Below, piece by piece: positions 28,425 through 39,225 of a stretch of 64,000 nucleotides of DNA; position 1 is the first letter of the stretch; every line of letters starts with the position of its first letter. The notes under the pieces were generated by a model. The model was not told the DNA's origin and did no database searches. It saw only the letters and a list, made by a program, of their open reading frames with translations. The stretch is from Sphingomonas naasensis (GTDB lineage Bacteria > Pseudomonadota > Alphaproteobacteria > Sphingomonadales > Sphingomonadaceae): positions 1,056,170 to 1,120,169 of the forward strand of contig NZ_SRXU01000001.1 in assembly GCF_004792695.1 (NCBI RefSeq). Reading direction: 5' to 3'. A program made the position numbers and the translations under genes.

Positions 28425-28520
28425 TTGCCTGCCGCCTGGCCTATGTGCCGACGGCAGGGCCCTTGCCCTCCGCGCTCGCTTGGCTAAGGCGCTGTCATCC
28501 GCATTCTGGAGGGATTGGCA

Positions 28521-29837
28521 TTGCGCATCGCGATGATCGGCACGGGCTATGTGGGGCTGGTTTCCGGCGCCTGCTTCTCGGACTTCGGCCATGACGTGGT
28601 CTGCGTCGACAAGGACGCCCGCAAGATCGAACTGCTCCATCAGAATGTGATGCCGATCTACGAGCCGGGGCTCGACGCGCTCGTGGCCTCGAACGTCAAG
28701 GCCGGCCGGTTGACCTTCACCACCGACCTTGCCGAAGGCGTGAAGAATGCCGACGCCGTGTTCATCGCGGTCGGCACCCCCAGCCGGCGCGGCGATGGCC
28801 ATGCCGACCTCTCCTATGTCTATGCCGCAGCGCGCGAGATCGCCGAGAATCTGACCGGGCCGAGCGTGATCGTCACGAAGTCGACCGTACCGGTGGGAAC
28901 CGGCGACGAAGTCGAACGCATCATCGCCGAAGTCGCGCCGGACAGCGGCGCCAAGGTCGTCTCCAATCCCGAATTCCTGCGCGAAGGCGCCGCGATCGAG
29001 GACTTCAAGCGTCCCGACCGCGTCGTGGTGGGCACCGACGACGAAGGCGCCCGCGAAGTGATGCGCGCGATCTATCGTCCGCTCTCGCTCAACCAGAACG
29101 CGCCGTTGCTGTTCACCGGACGCCGCACCTCCGAGCTGATCAAATATGCCGCGAACGCGTTCCTCGCGGTCAAGATCACCTTCATCAACGAAATCGCCGA
29201 TCTGTGCGAGGAGGTCGGCGCCGACGTGCAGGAAGTCGCGCGCGGCATCGGCATGGACAACCGCATCGGCGGCAAGTTCCTTCATGCCGGCCCCGGCTAT
29301 GGCGGCTCGTGCTTCCCCAAGGACACGCTGGCGCTGCTCAAGACCGCGGCGGACCATGAGACTCCGCTGCGCATCGTCGAATCTACCGTGCAGGTGAACG
29401 ACAATCGCAAGCGCGCGATGGGCCGCAAGGTCATCCGGGCGATGGGCGGCGACGTCCGCGGCAAGACCGTCGGGTTGCTCGGCCTGACCTTCAAGCCCAA
29501 CACCGACGACATGCGCGACGCGCCGAGCCTTTCGATCGTCGCCGCGCTTGAGGATGCCGGCGCGACGGTGAAGGCCTATGACCCCGAGGGGTTCGAGCAG
29601 GCGCGGCCGCTGCTTCCCAATGTCGCGTTCAGCGAAAGCGCCTATGCCGCGGCAGAGGGCGCCGACGCGCTGGTGATCGTCACCGAATGGGATGCGTTCC
29701 GCGCGCTCGATCTCGGGCGGATCAAGTCGCTGCTCAACACGCCGCTGCTCGTCGATCTGCGCAACATCTATCCGCCGGCGGAGGCCGAGCGGGCGGGGCT
29801 CAAGCTGGTCGGCGTCGGCAAGCCGCAGCGCGGCTGA
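28521..29837 (+). CDS. ugd: UDP-glucose 6-dehydrogenase
   Basis: A 438-aa NAD-dependent dehydrogenase making UDP-glucuronate from UDP-glucose. It opens RIAMIGTGYVGLVSGACFSDFGHDVVCVD, has VGTPSRRGDGHADLSY, ELIKYAANAFLA and the catalytic Cys in GPGYGGSCFPKDT, and ends with LTFKPNTDDMRDAPS. Of two TTG codons six bases apart, I take 28521 because GGAGG sits 8 bp upstream; 28515 would be too close. With galU (11982) it completes the route from glucose-1-phosphate to glucuronate for acidic polysaccharides. Convergent with rfbB, 4 bp beyond its stop. Confidence 0.95.
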   Translation: MRIAMIGTGYVGLVSGACFSDFGHDVVCVDKDARKIELLHQNVMPIYEPGLDALVASNVKAGRLTFTTDLAEGVKNADAVFIAVGTPSRRGDGHADLSYVYAAAREIAENLTGPSVIVTKSTVPVGTGDEVERIIAEVAPDSGAKVVSNPEFLREGAAIEDFKRPDRVVVGTDDEGAREVMRAIYRPLSLNQNAPLLFTGRRTSELIKYAANAFLAVKITFINEIADLCEEVGADVQEVARGIGMDNRIGGKFLHAGPGYGGSCFPKDTLALLKTAADHETPLRIVESTVQVNDNRKRAMGRKVIRAMGGDVRGKTVGLLGLTFKPNTDDMRDAPSLSIVAALEDAGATVKAYDPEGFEQARPLLPNVAFSESAYAAAEGADALVIVTEWDAFRALDLGRIKSLLNTPLLVDLRNIYPPAEAERAGLKLVGVGKPQRG

Positions 29838-29840
29838 GCG

Positions 29841-30902
29841 TCAGGCGACCTTGCCGAGCCGCTCGCCGGCATAGGCCGAGGCGCAGATCGGCTCCCACCA
29901 CCAGCGATTGGCGAGATACCAGTCGACCGTGCGGGCGAGACCGGTGTCGAAATCCGCGCGCGGCCGCCAGCCCAGATCGCCTTCGAGCCTGGACGGGTCG
30001 ATCGCATAGCGCCGGTCATGGCCGGGCCGATCCGCTACGAAATCGATCAGCGCGCGGCGCGGCTTGCCCGCCTGCAGCGGCACCCGCGCGTCGAGCAGAT
30101 CGCAGATCGTCTCTACCACGCTCAGATTGGTCCGCTCGGCCCTGCCGCCGACCAGATAGGTCTCGCCAACGCTACCGCGCGTGAGGATCTGCTCGAGCGC
30201 CTCGGCATGGTCCTCGACATAGAGCCAGTCGCGCACGTTCGCGCCGCGGCCATAGACCGGTAGCTTCCGCCCCTCGAGCGCATTGAGGATCGTCAGCGGG
30301 ATCAGCTTCTCGGGAAAGTGATAGGGCCCGTAATTGTTCGAGCAGTTCGAGAGCAACACCGGCAGGCCATAGGTCTCGTGCCAGGCGCGGACGAAATGAT
30401 CCGATGCGGCCTTCGACGCCGAATAGGGCGAGGACGGGGCATAGGGCGTCGTCTCGGTGAAGACGCCGCTGTCGAACGGCAGATCGCCGAACACTTCGTC
30501 GGTCGAGACATGATGGAAGCGGAAGCGCGCGCGCCCGGCCGGATCGAGCGTGCGCCAATGCGCGAGCGCCGCGTCGAGCAGCCGCACCGTGCCGACGACA
30601 TTGGTTTCGACAAAAGCCGCGGGCGCGTCGATCGAGCGATCGACATGCGTCTCCGCAGCCAGGTGCAGGACGGCGTCGAGCTGCTCGTCGCGCAGCAGCC
30701 GCAGCACGGTCTCGCTATCGGCGATATCGCCCACGACGAAGCGGAAATTGGGCGCGGCCTCGATTTCGCGAAGCGAGGCGCGGTTGCCGGCATAGGTCAG
30801 CTTGTCGAGGCAGACGACGTGCCAGCCCTGCCCCACCAGCCGACGGCACACCGCTGAACCGATGAACCCGGCGGCGCCGGTAACGAGAACCCGCCGGATC
30901 AT
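29841..30902 (-). CDS. rfbB: dTDP-glucose 4,6-dehydratase
   Basis: A 353-aa extended SDR. The NAD motif is [16 protein letters not shown], followed by [25 protein letters not shown] with the catalytic Thr-Asp-Glu, and [10 protein letters not shown] with Yxxx[21 protein letters not shown] is a family hallmark. It converts dTDP-glucose to dTDP-4-keto-6-deoxyglucose, on the way to dTDP-L-rhamnose and other deoxy sugars. It overlaps the downstream end of rfbA by 4 bp. rmlC and rmlD are absent from the window, so the final sugar cannot be fixed here. Confidence 0.95.
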   Translation of the reverse strand: MIRRVLVTGAAGFIGSAVCRRLVGQGWHVVCLDKLTYAGNRASLREIEAAPNFRFVVGDIADSETVLRLLRDEQLDAVLHLAAETHVDRSIDAPAAFVETNVVGTVRLLDAALAHWRTLDPAGRARFRFHHVSTDEVFGDLPFDSGVFTETTPYAPSSPYSASKAASDHFVRAWHETYGLPVLLSNCSNNYGPYHFPEKLIPLTILNALEGRKLPVYGRGANVRDWLYVEDHAEALEQILTRGSVGETYLVGGRAERTNLSVVETICDLLDARVPLQAGKPRRALIDFVADRPGHDRRYAIDPSRLEGDLGWRPRADFDTGLARTVDWYLANRWWWEPICASAYAGERLGKVA

Positions 30903-31831
30903 GCCGCGTCCTGCACGCAGCGGCGGAGATAGTCGGCATAGCCGGTCTTGCCCATCAAGGCGGCGCGTTCGAGCATCGCGTCGGCGCCGAGATAGCCGAG
31001 ATCGAAGCCGATCTCCTCGGGGCAGGCGATCTTGATGCCCTGGCGATGCTCGATCGTGCGGACGAACGCACCCGCTTCGTGGAGGCTGTCATGCGTGCCG
31101 GTATCGAGCCATGCATAGCCGCGGCCGAGACGGTTCACGGTCAGCGTGCCGCGATCGAGATAGGTGCGGATCAGATCGGTGATCTCGAGCTCGCCGCGCG
31201 CCGACGGCTTGAGCCCGCGCGCGATCGCAGTGACCTCGCGGTCGAAGAAATAGAGGCCGGTGACCGCCCAGCGCGATTCAGGATTCGCCGGCTTCTCGAC
31301 GATGCTGGTGGCGCGTCCGGTCGCGGGATCGAAGCTGACCACGCCATAGCGCTCGGGATCGTCGACCTGATAGGCGAACACCGTCGCGCCGCCCGCTGCC
31401 GCTTCGGTGGCGGCCATGTGCCCCTTGGCGCCCATCGCGTCGCCGTGGAAGATATTGTCGCCGAGGATCAGCGCGGCGGGGCCGCCGTTCAGGAATTCCT
31501 CGCCGATCAGAAACGCCTGCGCCAGCCCGTCGGGGCTCGGCTGCTCGGCATAGCTGAGATTGATTCCGAACGCCGCACCGGTGCCGAGCAGCGCCTCGAA
31601 CGCGGGCAGATCGCGCGGGCTGGAGATGATCAATATGTCGCGGATGCCCGCGAGCATCAGCACCGACAGCGGATAATAGATCATCGGCTTGTCGAACACC
31701 GGCAGCAGCTGCTTCGAGATCGACAGCGTCGCGGGATAGAGCCGCGTGCCCGATCCGCCGGCGAGGATGATGCCCTTTACGCCGTGCGGCTCGGGCCGGC
31801 GATCACCGCTGCGGCGGAAATGGGCTGACAA
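30899..31831 (-). CDS. rfbA: Glucose-1-phosphate thymidylyltransferase
   Basis: A nucleotidyltransferase that makes dTDP-glucose from dTTP and glucose-1-phosphate. The motif [26 protein letters not shown] marks the active site, followed by [10 protein letters not shown] and [10 protein letters not shown] give the TTG at 31831 (310 aa) because GGAGAAG precedes it; an internal GTG at 31780 would give 293 aa, nearer to the usual 290, but has no visible ribosome site. It starts a two-gene operon with rfbB and diverges from cysD. Confidence 0.92.
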   Translation of the reverse strand: MSAHFRRSGDRRPEPHGVKGIILAGGSGTRLYPATLSISKQLLPVFDKPMIYYPLSVLMLAGIRDILIISSPRDLPAFEALLGTGAAFGINLSYAEQPSPDGLAQAFLIGEEFLNGGPAALILGDNIFHGDAMGAKGHMAATEAAAGGATVFAYQVDDPERYGVVSFDPATGRATSIVEKPANPESRWAVTGLYFFDREVTAIARGLKPSARGELEITDLIRTYLDRGTLTVNRLGRGYAWLDTGTHDSLHEAGAFVRTIEHRQGIKIACPEEIGFDLGYLGADAMLERAALMGKTGYADYLRRCVQDAA

Positions 31832-31951
31832 TTTTTCTTCTCCGCTCCGAATTAGGAACGCCTCGCAAGCAAGGCCTCCTGCCCCCTACATCCACATTGC
31901 CGAATAGCGGCAGAAGGTTCACGAAGCTTTAGCCGCGCGCAGCGCGCGCGA

Positions 31952-32869
31952 ATGGGATTTGCATTGCCGTCTTCTCCCCTTACCCATCTCCAGCGTCTCG
32001 AGGCCGAGAGCATCCATATCCTTCGCGAAGTGGTCGCCGAGGCCGAGCGCCCGGTGATGCTCTATTCGGTCGGCAAGGACAGCGCGGTGATGCTCCACCT
32101 CGCCAAAAAGGCCTTCTACCCCGCGCCGCCGCCCTTCCCGCTGCTCCATGTCGATACGACGTGGAAGTTCCAGGCAATGTACGATCTGCGCGACAAGGCG
32201 GCGAAGGCCGCGGGGATGGAGCTGATCGTCCACCACAATCCCGATGCGCTGGCGCGCGGGATCAACCCGTTCGACCATGGCAGCCTCCACACCGACCTGT
32301 GGAAGACCGAGGGGCTGAAGCAGGCGCTCGACAAATATGGCTTCGACGCCGCCTTTGGCGGCGCGCGGCGCGACGAGGAGAAGAGCCGCGCCAAGGAACG
32401 CGTCTTCTCGTTCCGCACCGCCTCGCATCGCTGGGATCCCAAGAACCAGCGCCCCGAGCTCTGGCATCTCTACAATGCCCGCAAGAACAAGGGCGAGAGC
32501 ATGCGGGTGTTCCCGATCTCGAACTGGACCGAACTCGACATCTGGCAGTATATCCGCGCCGAGGGGATCGAGATCGTCCCGCTCTATTTCGCCGCGCCGC
32601 GCCCCACCGTCGAGCGGGACGGGCTGCTGCTGATGGTCGATGACGAACGCTTCCGGCTGAAGCCCGGAGAGACGCCGGTCGAGCGCTCGGTGCGCTTCCG
32701 CACGCTCGGCTGCTACCCGCTCACCGGCGCGGTCGAGAGCGAGGCGGCGAACCTCGAGGACGTCATCCAGGAGATGCTGCTCACCACCACCTCCGAGCGC
32801 CAGGGCCGGGCGATCGATCACGATCAGGCGGCGAGCATGGAGAAGAAGAAGCAGGAGGGCTATTTCTGA
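31952..32869 (+). CDS. cysD: Sulfate adenylyltransferase subunit 2
   Basis: A 305-aa subunit of ATP sulfurylase, the PAPS-reductase-like ATP-pyrophosphatase half. Key segments are [19 protein letters not shown] (PP-loop), [41 protein letters not shown] in the expected order, and [16 protein letters not shown]. It combines with CysN to form adenosine 5'-phosphosulfate from sulfate and ATP. Its TGA overlaps the cysNC ATG by one base. The operon lies next to nucleotide-sugar genes, so it may serve polysaccharide sulfation as well as cysteine synthesis, but that is only suggested by position. Confidence 0.95.
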   Translation: MGFALPSSPLTHLQRLEAESIHILREVVAEAERPVMLYSVGKDSAVMLHLAKKAFYPAPPPFPLLHVDTTWKFQAMYDLRDKAAKAAGMELIVHHNPDALARGINPFDHGSLHTDLWKTEGLKQALDKYGFDAAFGGARRDEEKSRAKERVFSFRTASHRWDPKNQRPELWHLYNARKNKGESMRVFPISNWTELDIWQYIRAEGIEIVPLYFAAPRPTVERDGLLLMVDDERFRLKPGETPVERSVRFRTLGCYPLTGAVESEAANLEDVIQEMLLTTTSERQGRAIDHDQAASMEKKKQEGYF

Positions 32870-34782
32870 TGACCTCCTACCGCCCCGACGCGCTGATCGC
32901 GTCCGACATCTCGGCCTATCTGACGCTGCACCAGAACAAGTCGCTGCTGCGCTTCATCACCTGCGGCAGCGTGGACGATGGAAAATCCACGCTGATCGGG
33001 CGCTTGCTCTACGATTCGAAGATGATCTTCGAGGATCAGCTCGCCAGCCTCGAGGCCGACAGCAAGCGCGTCGGCACGCAGGGCGGCGAGATCGATTTCG
33101 CGCTGCTCGTCGACGGCCTCGCCGCCGAGCGCGAGCAGGGCATCACAATCGACGTCGCCTATCGCTTCTTCGCCACCGAGAAGCGCAAGTTCATCGTCGC
33201 CGACACCCCCGGGCACGAGCAATATACCCGCAACATGGTCACCGGCGCCTCGACCGCCGACCTCGCGGTGATCCTGATCGACGCACGCAAGGGCGTGCTC
33301 ACCCAGACGCGGCGCCATTCCTATCTCGCGCATCTGCTCGGCATCCGACACATCGTGCTCGCGGTGAACAAGATGGACCTGATCGGCTATGATCAGAGCG
33401 CCTATGACGCGATCGTCGCGGATTATCGCGGCTTCGCGGAATCGATCGGCATCCGCGACTTCACCCCGATCCCGATCTCGGGGTTCCGGGGCGACAACAT
33501 CACCGGCCTGTCCAACAACACGCCATGGTTCGCGGGTCCGGCGCTGCTCGAGCATCTCGAGCAGGTCGAGGTCGACACCGAGGCCGACCGCGCCAAGGCG
33601 TTCCGGCTGCCGGTGCAATGGGTCAACCGCCCCAATCTGGATTTCCGCGGGTTCGCCGGGCTGATCGCGAGCGGCACCGTCAAGCCCGGCGACGCGGTGC
33701 GGATACTGCCTTCGGGGCGCACCAGCACCGTCGCGCGGATCGTCGCGATGGGCGGCGACCGCGACGCGGCGGGCGCCGGCGAATCGGTCACCCTCACGCT
33801 TGCCGACGAAGTCGATTGCTCGCGCGGCGACGTCATCGCCGCGGCCGACGCACCGCCGCAGGTCGCCGACCAGTTCCGCGCGACGATCGTCTGGATGGAC
33901 CAGAACGATCTGCTCCCCGGCCGCGCCTATTGGCTCAAGCTCGGCACGCAAACGGTGAGCGTCACCGTGCGCGAGCCCGAGCATGCGATCGACGTCAACA
34001 CGCTCGCCCATGTCTCCGCCAAGACGCTCAAGCTCAACGATATCGGCGTGGCCGAGATCGCCGCCGACCGCGGAATCGTGTTCGAGCCCTATGCCGACAG
34101 CCACGATCTCGGCGGCTTCATCCTGATCGACAAGGCGAGCAACGCCACGGTCGGCGCGGGCATGCTCCACCACGCGCTGCGCCGCGCGCAGAACGTCCAT
34201 TGGCAGGCGATGGAGATCACCCGCGAGGCGCACGCCGCGCAAAAGGGCCAGCAGCCGCGCCTGCTCTGGTTCACCGGCCTGTCGGGCTCGGGCAAGTCGA
34301 CCATCGCCAATCTGGTCGAGAAGAAGCTGCACGCGATGGGCAAGCACAGCTTCCTGCTCGACGGCGACAATATCCGCCACGGGCTCAACCGCGATCTCGG
34401 CTTCTCCGATGCCGATCGGGTCGAGAATATCCGCCGTGTCGGCGAAGTCGCCAAGCTGATGACCGATGCCGGGCTGATCGTGCTGACAGCCTTCATCTCG
34501 CCCTTCCGCGCCGAGCGGGAGATGGTGCGCGCGATGCTGGCGCCCGGCGAGTTCTTCGAGATCTTTATCGACACGCCGATCGAGGAAGCCGAGCGGCGCG
34601 ACCCCAAGGGTCTCTACCGCAAGGCGCGCGCCGGCGAGATCACCAACTTCACCGGCATCTCGAGCCCGTACGAAGCGCCCGAGAACCCGCAAATCCGGAT
34701 CGACACAACGAAGGAGACGCCCGAGGCGGCGGCCGAGCGCATCGTCGAGACGATCATGGGAACGTGGAGCCCGGTGATTTGA
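32869..34782 (+). CDS. cysNC: Bifunctional sulfate adenylyltransferase subunit 1 / adenylylsulfate kinase
   Basis: A 637-aa fusion. The CysN GTPase part (1-440) has [19 protein letters not shown] (G1), [12 protein letters not shown] (G3) and [11 protein letters not shown] (G4). The CysC APS kinase part (about 460-637) has [20 protein letters not shown] as its P-loop and [19 protein letters not shown] as the substrate loop. The fusion gives GTP-driven APS synthesis and phosphorylation to PAPS in one chain, as in many alphaproteobacteria. It overlaps cysQ by 4 bp (TTGA). Confidence 0.96.
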   Translation: MTSYRPDALIASDISAYLTLHQNKSLLRFITCGSVDDGKSTLIGRLLYDSKMIFEDQLASLEADSKRVGTQGGEIDFALLVDGLAAEREQGITIDVAYRFFATEKRKFIVADTPGHEQYTRNMVTGASTADLAVILIDARKGVLTQTRRHSYLAHLLGIRHIVLAVNKMDLIGYDQSAYDAIVADYRGFAESIGIRDFTPIPISGFRGDNITGLSNNTPWFAGPALLEHLEQVEVDTEADRAKAFRLPVQWVNRPNLDFRGFAGLIASGTVKPGDAVRILPSGRTSTVARIVAMGGDRDAAGAGESVTLTLADEVDCSRGDVIAAADAPPQVADQFRATIVWMDQNDLLPGRAYWLKLGTQTVSVTVREPEHAIDVNTLAHVSAKTLKLNDIGVAEIAADRGIVFEPYADSHDLGGFILIDKASNATVGAGMLHHALRRAQNVHWQAMEITREAHAAQKGQQPRLLWFTGLSGSGKSTIANLVEKKLHAMGKHSFLLDGDNIRHGLNRDLGFSDADRVENIRRVGEVAKLMTDAGLIVLTAFISPFRAEREMVRAMLAPGEFFEIFIDTPIEEAERRDPKGLYRKARAGEITNFTGISSPYEAPENPQIRIDTTKETPEAAAERIVETIMGTWSPVI

Positions 34783-35498
34783 CCGATGCTGAGCTCGCGC
34801 GCGAAGTCGCAGCCGAGGCGGGCGCGCTGCTGCTGCGCGTCCAGTCCGAATGCGCCGGCGGCGATCGCGGCGATCGCGAGGCCAATGCGCTGATCCTCGA
34901 GCGCCTGCGCGCGGCGCGGCCCGACGACGCGATCCTGTCGGAGGAATCGGCCGACGATCTCGCCCGGCTCCAGTCCAGCCGGGTTTGGATCGTCGATCCG
35001 CTCGACGGCACGCGTGAATTCGCCGAGCGGCGCGACGACTGGGCAGTGCATGTCGCGCTGGCCATCGACGGGCACCCCGCGATCGGCGCGGTCGCTCTGC
35101 CGAGGCTCGGGCTGACGCTGTCGAGCGATGCCCCGCCCGCGCTTCCGGCGCCGCACGCCCCGCCACGGCTGCTGGTCAGCCGCACCCGGCCGAGCGCGCT
35201 CTGCCTCGATGTCGCGGACCGTATCGGCGCGGAACGGGTCGGCATGGGTTCGGCGGGCGCCAAGGCGATGGCGGTGGTGCGCGGCGAAGCGGAGATCTAT
35301 CTCCATACCGGCGGGCAGCATCAATGGGATAATTGCGCGCCGGTCGCGGTCGCGCTCGCGGCCGGGCTGCACGCCTCGCGGATCGACGGATCGCCGATCG
35401 TCTACAACCAACGCGAGACCAGCATTCCCGATCTGCTGATCTGCCGTCCCGAATGGGCGGAACGCGTGCTCGCCACCGTGCGCGATTGCACGGCCTGA
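34779..35498 (+). CDS. cysQ: 3'(2'),5'-bisphosphate nucleotidase
   Basis: A 239-aa inositol-monophosphatase-fold enzyme that removes the 3' phosphate from PAP (and PAPS), recycling the by-product of sulfotransferases and PAPS reductase. The metal site is SEESAD, then [18 protein letters not shown], and the C-terminal [17 protein letters not shown]. The start is a TTG at 34779 that overlaps the cysNC stop; no ATG fits. Its coupling to cysDNC matches known sulfate-activation operons. It is slightly shorter than typical CysQ (about 245-265 aa). Confidence 0.92.
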   Translation: MTDAELAREVAAEAGALLLRVQSECAGGDRGDREANALILERLRAARPDDAILSEESADDLARLQSSRVWIVDPLDGTREFAERRDDWAVHVALAIDGHPAIGAVALPRLGLTLSSDAPPALPAPHAPPRLLVSRTRPSALCLDVADRIGAERVGMGSAGAKAMAVVRGEAEIYLHTGGQHQWDNCAPVAVALAAGLHASRIDGSPIVYNQRETSIPDLLICRPEWAERVLATVRDCTA

Positions 35499-35776
35499 GC
35501 GGCGCGCGCCGGGACGCGCGGTTCGTTGGCACCCCGGTATAATTCCATAGCGGGCAACTCCCGAACGGACAGAAATGCGCTGCGCGGCTAGGGGCAGCGC
35601 GCGGATGCCTCGTCTCCCAGGGCTCCGCCAGTAAAGCGTGCCGCCTCTTCTCCCCCGGAGCCGGCATTGCCTGGGAGCAAGCCGAAGCCGCCACGATCCC
35701 TGCGCGGCTTCGGCTTGACCGCGGTTTACCCGCGCCGCGCCGCGCTCTACGTCTGTCGGCCGACAGGGAGGATCTT

Positions 35777-36649
35777 TTGCCCGAACCGCTGACCGCACGC
35801 TCGCTGCTCTTCGCGCCGGGGGATAGCCCGCGCAAGCTCGTCAAGGCGGGCGCGAGCGGCGCCGATCTCGTGCTGCTCGATCTCGAGGACGCCGTGGCCG
35901 AGGCGAACAAAGGCGAGGCCCGCCACCTCGTTGCCGAGCATCTGCGCACCGCCGCGCGCGCCCAGCCGCAATGGGTGCGGATCAACCCGCTCGATAGCGC
36001 GCACGCCCTTGCCGATCTCGCCGCGATCGTTCCGGCACGGCCCGACGGCATCATGCTGCCCAAGGCGACCCGCGCCGAAGCCGAACGGCTCCACCATTAT
36101 CTGACCGCGCTCGAGGCCGCCGCCGGGCTCGCGCCGGGCGGAATCCGCACGATCGTGGTGGCGACCGAGACCGCCCCTGCCCTGTTCGGGCTCGGCGACT
36201 ATGCCGGCTGCCCGCGGCTCGCGGCGCTGACCTGGGGCGCCGAGGACAGCGCGACGGCGCTGGGCGCCACCGACAATCGCGACGAGAATGGCGACTATGA
36301 ATTCCCCTATCAGCTATTCCGCGCGCTCTGCCTCGCCGGCGCCGCGGCCGCGGGGGTGACGCCGATCGAGACGATCCATGGCGATTTCCGCGACCTCACC
36401 GGCCTCGAAAAGGTCGCCGCCAAAGCGCGCCGCGCCGGGTTTCGCGGGATGATGGCGATCCACCCCGATCAGGTGCCGGTGATCAATCGCGCCTTCTCGC
36501 CCTCGGAAGCCGAGATCGCGCAGGCCGAGCGGATCGTCGCGGCTTTCGCCGCCAGCCCCGGGGCGGGCACGATCGGGCTCGATGGAGCGATGCTCGACAT
36601 GCCGCATCTGAAACGCGCACAGGCCGTGCTGGCGATGGTGCGTGGCTGA
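35777..36649 (+). CDS. CitE-like HpcH/HpaI aldolase/citrate lyase family protein
   Basis: A 290-aa TIM-barrel protein. It starts at TTG 35777 after GGAGGA and runs RSLLFAPGDSPRKLVKAGASGADLVLLDLEDAV, the CitE-like entry, then VRINPLDS, IMLPKATRAE, VATETAPALFGLGDYAG, LTWGAEDSATALGA and MMAIHPDQVPVINRAFSPS. Family members cleave malyl-, citramalyl- or related CoA thioesters; this stand-alone copy without CitD/CitF is probably a (S)-citramalyl-CoA or beta-methylmalyl-CoA lyase rather than citrate lyase. No companion genes are nearby. The 278 bp before it has a few GC hairpins but no coding frame. Confidence 0.85.
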   Translation: MPEPLTARSLLFAPGDSPRKLVKAGASGADLVLLDLEDAVAEANKGEARHLVAEHLRTAARAQPQWVRINPLDSAHALADLAAIVPARPDGIMLPKATRAEAERLHHYLTALEAAAGLAPGGIRTIVVATETAPALFGLGDYAGCPRLAALTWGAEDSATALGATDNRDENGDYEFPYQLFRALCLAGAAAAGVTPIETIHGDFRDLTGLEKVAAKARRAGFRGMMAIHPDQVPVINRAFSPSEAEIAQAERIVAAFAASPGAGTIGLDGAMLDMPHLKRAQAVLAMVRG

Positions 36650-36720
36650 TTACGACGATTGAGTATTCATAGTTTCCAACTAGATAGGGGTGGGGGTTCT
36701 GTTGGGGCGCGTACCATAAG

Positions 36721-38865
36721 ATGATCGAGGCCGAGCCCGCGCACGAACCGCTGCCGGTTGGCGAGGACGAGTTCCGCATGATCGCGGACAGCGCCCCGGT
36801 CGCGGTCTGGGTGACGCGGCTCGATCGCACCCGAAGCTTCGTCAACCGCGCCTATGTCGAGTTCGTCGGCGTGCCCTATGACGAGGCATTGGCGTTCGAC
36901 TGGCGCCGGATCATCCATCCCGAGGACGCCGCGCACCTGCTCGCCCAATCGGTCGCCGGCGAAGCCAGCCTCGGCACCTTCGATCTGGAGGGGCGCTACC
37001 GTAACGCCAAAGGCGAATGGCGCTGGCTGCGTTCGACCTCGTCGCCGCGGCGCGACATGCAGGGCCGGCATATCGGTTTCATCGGCGTCGCCCACGACGT
37101 GACCGAGGCCAAGGAGGCCGAGCTGGCGCTGCGCGACCGCGAGGCACAGCTTTCGGCGTTCATCTCGCAATCGACCGCGGGGTTCGCGCAGGTCGATCTG
37201 GAGGGCCGCTTCACTCTGCTCAACGACCGCTTCTGCGAAATCGCCGGCTGGAGCCGCGACGAGCTGATGGGCATGCGGATGCTCGACATCACTCATCCCG
37301 AGGACCGCGACCGCAACCGGCCGCTGTTCGAGCGCGCGGTGGCGGTGGGCACGCCCTACACGCACGAGAAGCGCTATGTCCGCAAGGACGGCAGCATCGT
37401 CTGGGTCAACAATTCGGTCTCGGTGATCCGCCGCCCTGACGGCGAGCCTTTCGGGGTGCTCGCGGTGACGCTCGACGTCACCGGGCGCCGCGAAGCCGAA
37501 GGCCGGCTGCGCAAGAGTGAGGAAAGCCTGCGCCTCGCCACCGAGAGCGCCGGCATGGCGAGCTGGGAGCTCGACCTTGAGACGATGGAAGGTGAATGGT
37601 CGCCCAATCGCTTCGATCTTCTCGGGTTGGATCGCCGGGCGGATAGCCGGGGGAGCTTCGACGAGTGGATCGCGCGCATCCATGCCGACGATCGCGAGAG
37701 GGTGCGTGCCGCGGCGCAACGCTGCTTCCGGACCGGCCAGCCCTATACGATCGAATATCGCGTTTGCCGGGCCGACAATCGCGAGGAGCGCTGGCTGCAG
37801 AGCCATGGCAGCCGGATCGACTATGACGACAGGCGCCCGAGCCGCTTCGTCGGCGTCTCGTTCGACATCACCGACCGCAAGCGCGCCGAGGAGGAGCTGC
37901 GCGCGAGCGAGGGGCGCTTCCGGACGATCTTCGAGCAGGCCAACGACTTCCTCCTCACCACCTCGCTTGATCAGGTGATCACGTCGGTGAACCCTGCGGT
38001 GGTCGCGGCGCTCGACTATCCCGTGGAGAAGATCGTCGGGGCGAAGATCGGCGATTTCATGGATCCGGACCAGCTCGCGCTGGCGATGGCCGCATTCGAG
38101 CAGAAGATGCGCGAAGGCGGCAGCACGCGGCTGACCGTCACCGTGCGTGCACGCGACGGCCGTCCGCTGATCTGGGAGATCAATTCGCGGCTGACCACCG
38201 ATGCCGAGGGCAAGCCGACGGGCCTCCACGCGATCGGACGCGACATGACCGAGGCCAAGCGCGCCGAGGCGCATCTGCGCCTGCTGGTCGACGAGCTGAA
38301 CCACCGGGTCAAGAACACGCTGGCGATCGTCCAGGGCGTCGCCCAGCAGAGCTTCAAGGGCGCAGTCGATCCCGCAACGGCGCGAAGGGCGTTCGAAGGC
38401 CGGCTGGCGGCGCTCTCGGAAGCCCACAATCTGTTGACCCGCGAGCATTGGGGCGCCGTGTCGATGGCACAGATCATCGGCGACGCGGTGGCGCCGCACG
38501 GCGATGCCGGCCGATTCACCTTCGAGGGTCCTGATCTGCCGATCCTCCCCAAGACTGCGATCAGCCTCGCGCTCGCGATGCACGAGCTCGCGACCAATGC
38601 GGTCAAGCATGGCGCGCTCTCCCGGCCCGAAGGCCGGGTCGCAATCCGCTGGGAACGCATCGAGCGCGACGGCGGCACGAGGCTCGCGCTGGTGTGGCAA
38701 GAGCGCGGCGGCCCCGCGGTGACGGCGCCGACGCGCCGCGGCTTCGGCACCCGGATGATCGAGCGCGGCCTCGCCGCCGAGCTCGCCGGCACGGTCGCCA
38801 TCGATTTCCGGCCGGACGGGCTGGTATGCACCGTCGATGCCCCGCTTCCGGAGGGCGCCGAATGA
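36721..38865 (+). CDS. Multi-PAS HWE-family sensor histidine kinase
   Basis: A 714-aa soluble kinase. Four PAS domains lie at about residues 17-135, 140-260, 262-390 and 395-515, each closing with the PAC-type GVAHDVTEAK, VTLDVTGRREAE, GVSFDITDRKRAEEEL and AIGRDMTEAKRAE. The kinase core begins with DELNHRVKNTLAIVQGVA, the HWE/HisKA_2 H-box, and contains ALAMHELATNAVKHGAL, the WQE of the HWE motif (LVWQERGGP) and GFGTRMIERGL. No membrane segment is seen. Its stop overlaps the following receiver gene by 4 bp. Such kinases sense light, redox or small ligands and often feed the alphaproteobacterial general stress response; no phyR or ecfG lies nearby. Confidence 0.92.
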   Translation: MIEAEPAHEPLPVGEDEFRMIADSAPVAVWVTRLDRTRSFVNRAYVEFVGVPYDEALAFDWRRIIHPEDAAHLLAQSVAGEASLGTFDLEGRYRNAKGEWRWLRSTSSPRRDMQGRHIGFIGVAHDVTEAKEAELALRDREAQLSAFISQSTAGFAQVDLEGRFTLLNDRFCEIAGWSRDELMGMRMLDITHPEDRDRNRPLFERAVAVGTPYTHEKRYVRKDGSIVWVNNSVSVIRRPDGEPFGVLAVTLDVTGRREAEGRLRKSEESLRLATESAGMASWELDLETMEGEWSPNRFDLLGLDRRADSRGSFDEWIARIHADDRERVRAAAQRCFRTGQPYTIEYRVCRADNREERWLQSHGSRIDYDDRRPSRFVGVSFDITDRKRAEEELRASEGRFRTIFEQANDFLLTTSLDQVITSVNPAVVAALDYPVEKIVGAKIGDFMDPDQLALAMAAFEQKMREGGSTRLTVTVRARDGRPLIWEINSRLTTDAEGKPTGLHAIGRDMTEAKRAEAHLRLLVDELNHRVKNTLAIVQGVAQQSFKGAVDPATARRAFEGRLAALSEAHNLLTREHWGAVSMAQIIGDAVAPHGDAGRFTFEGPDLPILPKTAISLALAMHELATNAVKHGALSRPEGRVAIRWERIERDGGTRLALVWQERGGPAVTAPTRRGFGTRMIERGLAAELAGTVAIDFRPDGLVCTVDAPLPEGAE

Positions 38866-39215
38866 ACGGCTGGCAGGGTCTGCGCGTGCTGGTGGTCGAG
38901 GACGAGCCGGTGGTGGCGATGTGCCTCGAGGACATTCTCGACGGGCTCGGCTGCCACCCGGTGGGCCCGGCCGGCCGGCTCGCGGAAGGCCTCGTGCTGG
39001 CGGAGCGCGAGGCTCTCGGCGCTGCGATCCTCGACATCAACCTCGCCGGCGAGCGCAGCACGCCGATCGCCGAGGCGCTGCGCCGGCGCGGCGTGCCCTT
39101 CGCCTTCGCGAGCGGCTATGGCGCGGCACCCGAGGGGTTCGAGACCTGGCCCCTGATCGAGAAGCCCTATCGCGAGGCCGATATCGACGCGGCGCTGAAG
39201 GCGCTGCTCGGCTAG
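38862..39215 (+). CDS. Single-domain response regulator, partner of the HWE kinase
   Basis: A 117-aa receiver with VVEDEPVVAM (acid pocket), AAILDINLAGE with the phospho-Asp, and LIEKPYREADI with the conserved Lys. SxxP-type FAFASGYG replaces the usual Thr/Ser region. It is translationally coupled to the kinase (ATGA overlap) and has no output domain, so it may act as a phosphate sink or relay, as is common for HWE kinase partners. It ends 10 bp before the convergent EF-G-like gene. Confidence 0.9.
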   Translation: MNGWQGLRVLVVEDEPVVAMCLEDILDGLGCHPVGPAGRLAEGLVLAEREALGAAILDINLAGERSTPIAEALRRRGVPFAFASGYGAAPEGFETWPLIEKPYREADIDAALKALLG

Positions 39216-39225
39216 GGCAAGGGCG

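Larger units (their letters stand above)
28099..28520. other. 422-bp intergenic region with CtrA box and candidate small transcript
   Basis: It lies between the divergent EAL gene (minus) and ugd (plus). It holds a perfect TTAA-N7-TTAA box (28203-28217), a 20-codon ORF with a ribosome site (28257-28319), a 9-bp long-range stem (28331-28382) and a strong terminator (28395-28424). The last 96 bp before ugd must carry the ugd promoter, but no clear -35/-10 pair stands out. Confidence 0.7.

Noticed and set aside
35538..35543. TATAAT upstream of the CitE-like gene as a -10 box
   Set aside because: No -35 element is at the right spacing and the site is more than 230 bp from the start codon; a chance match is likely.
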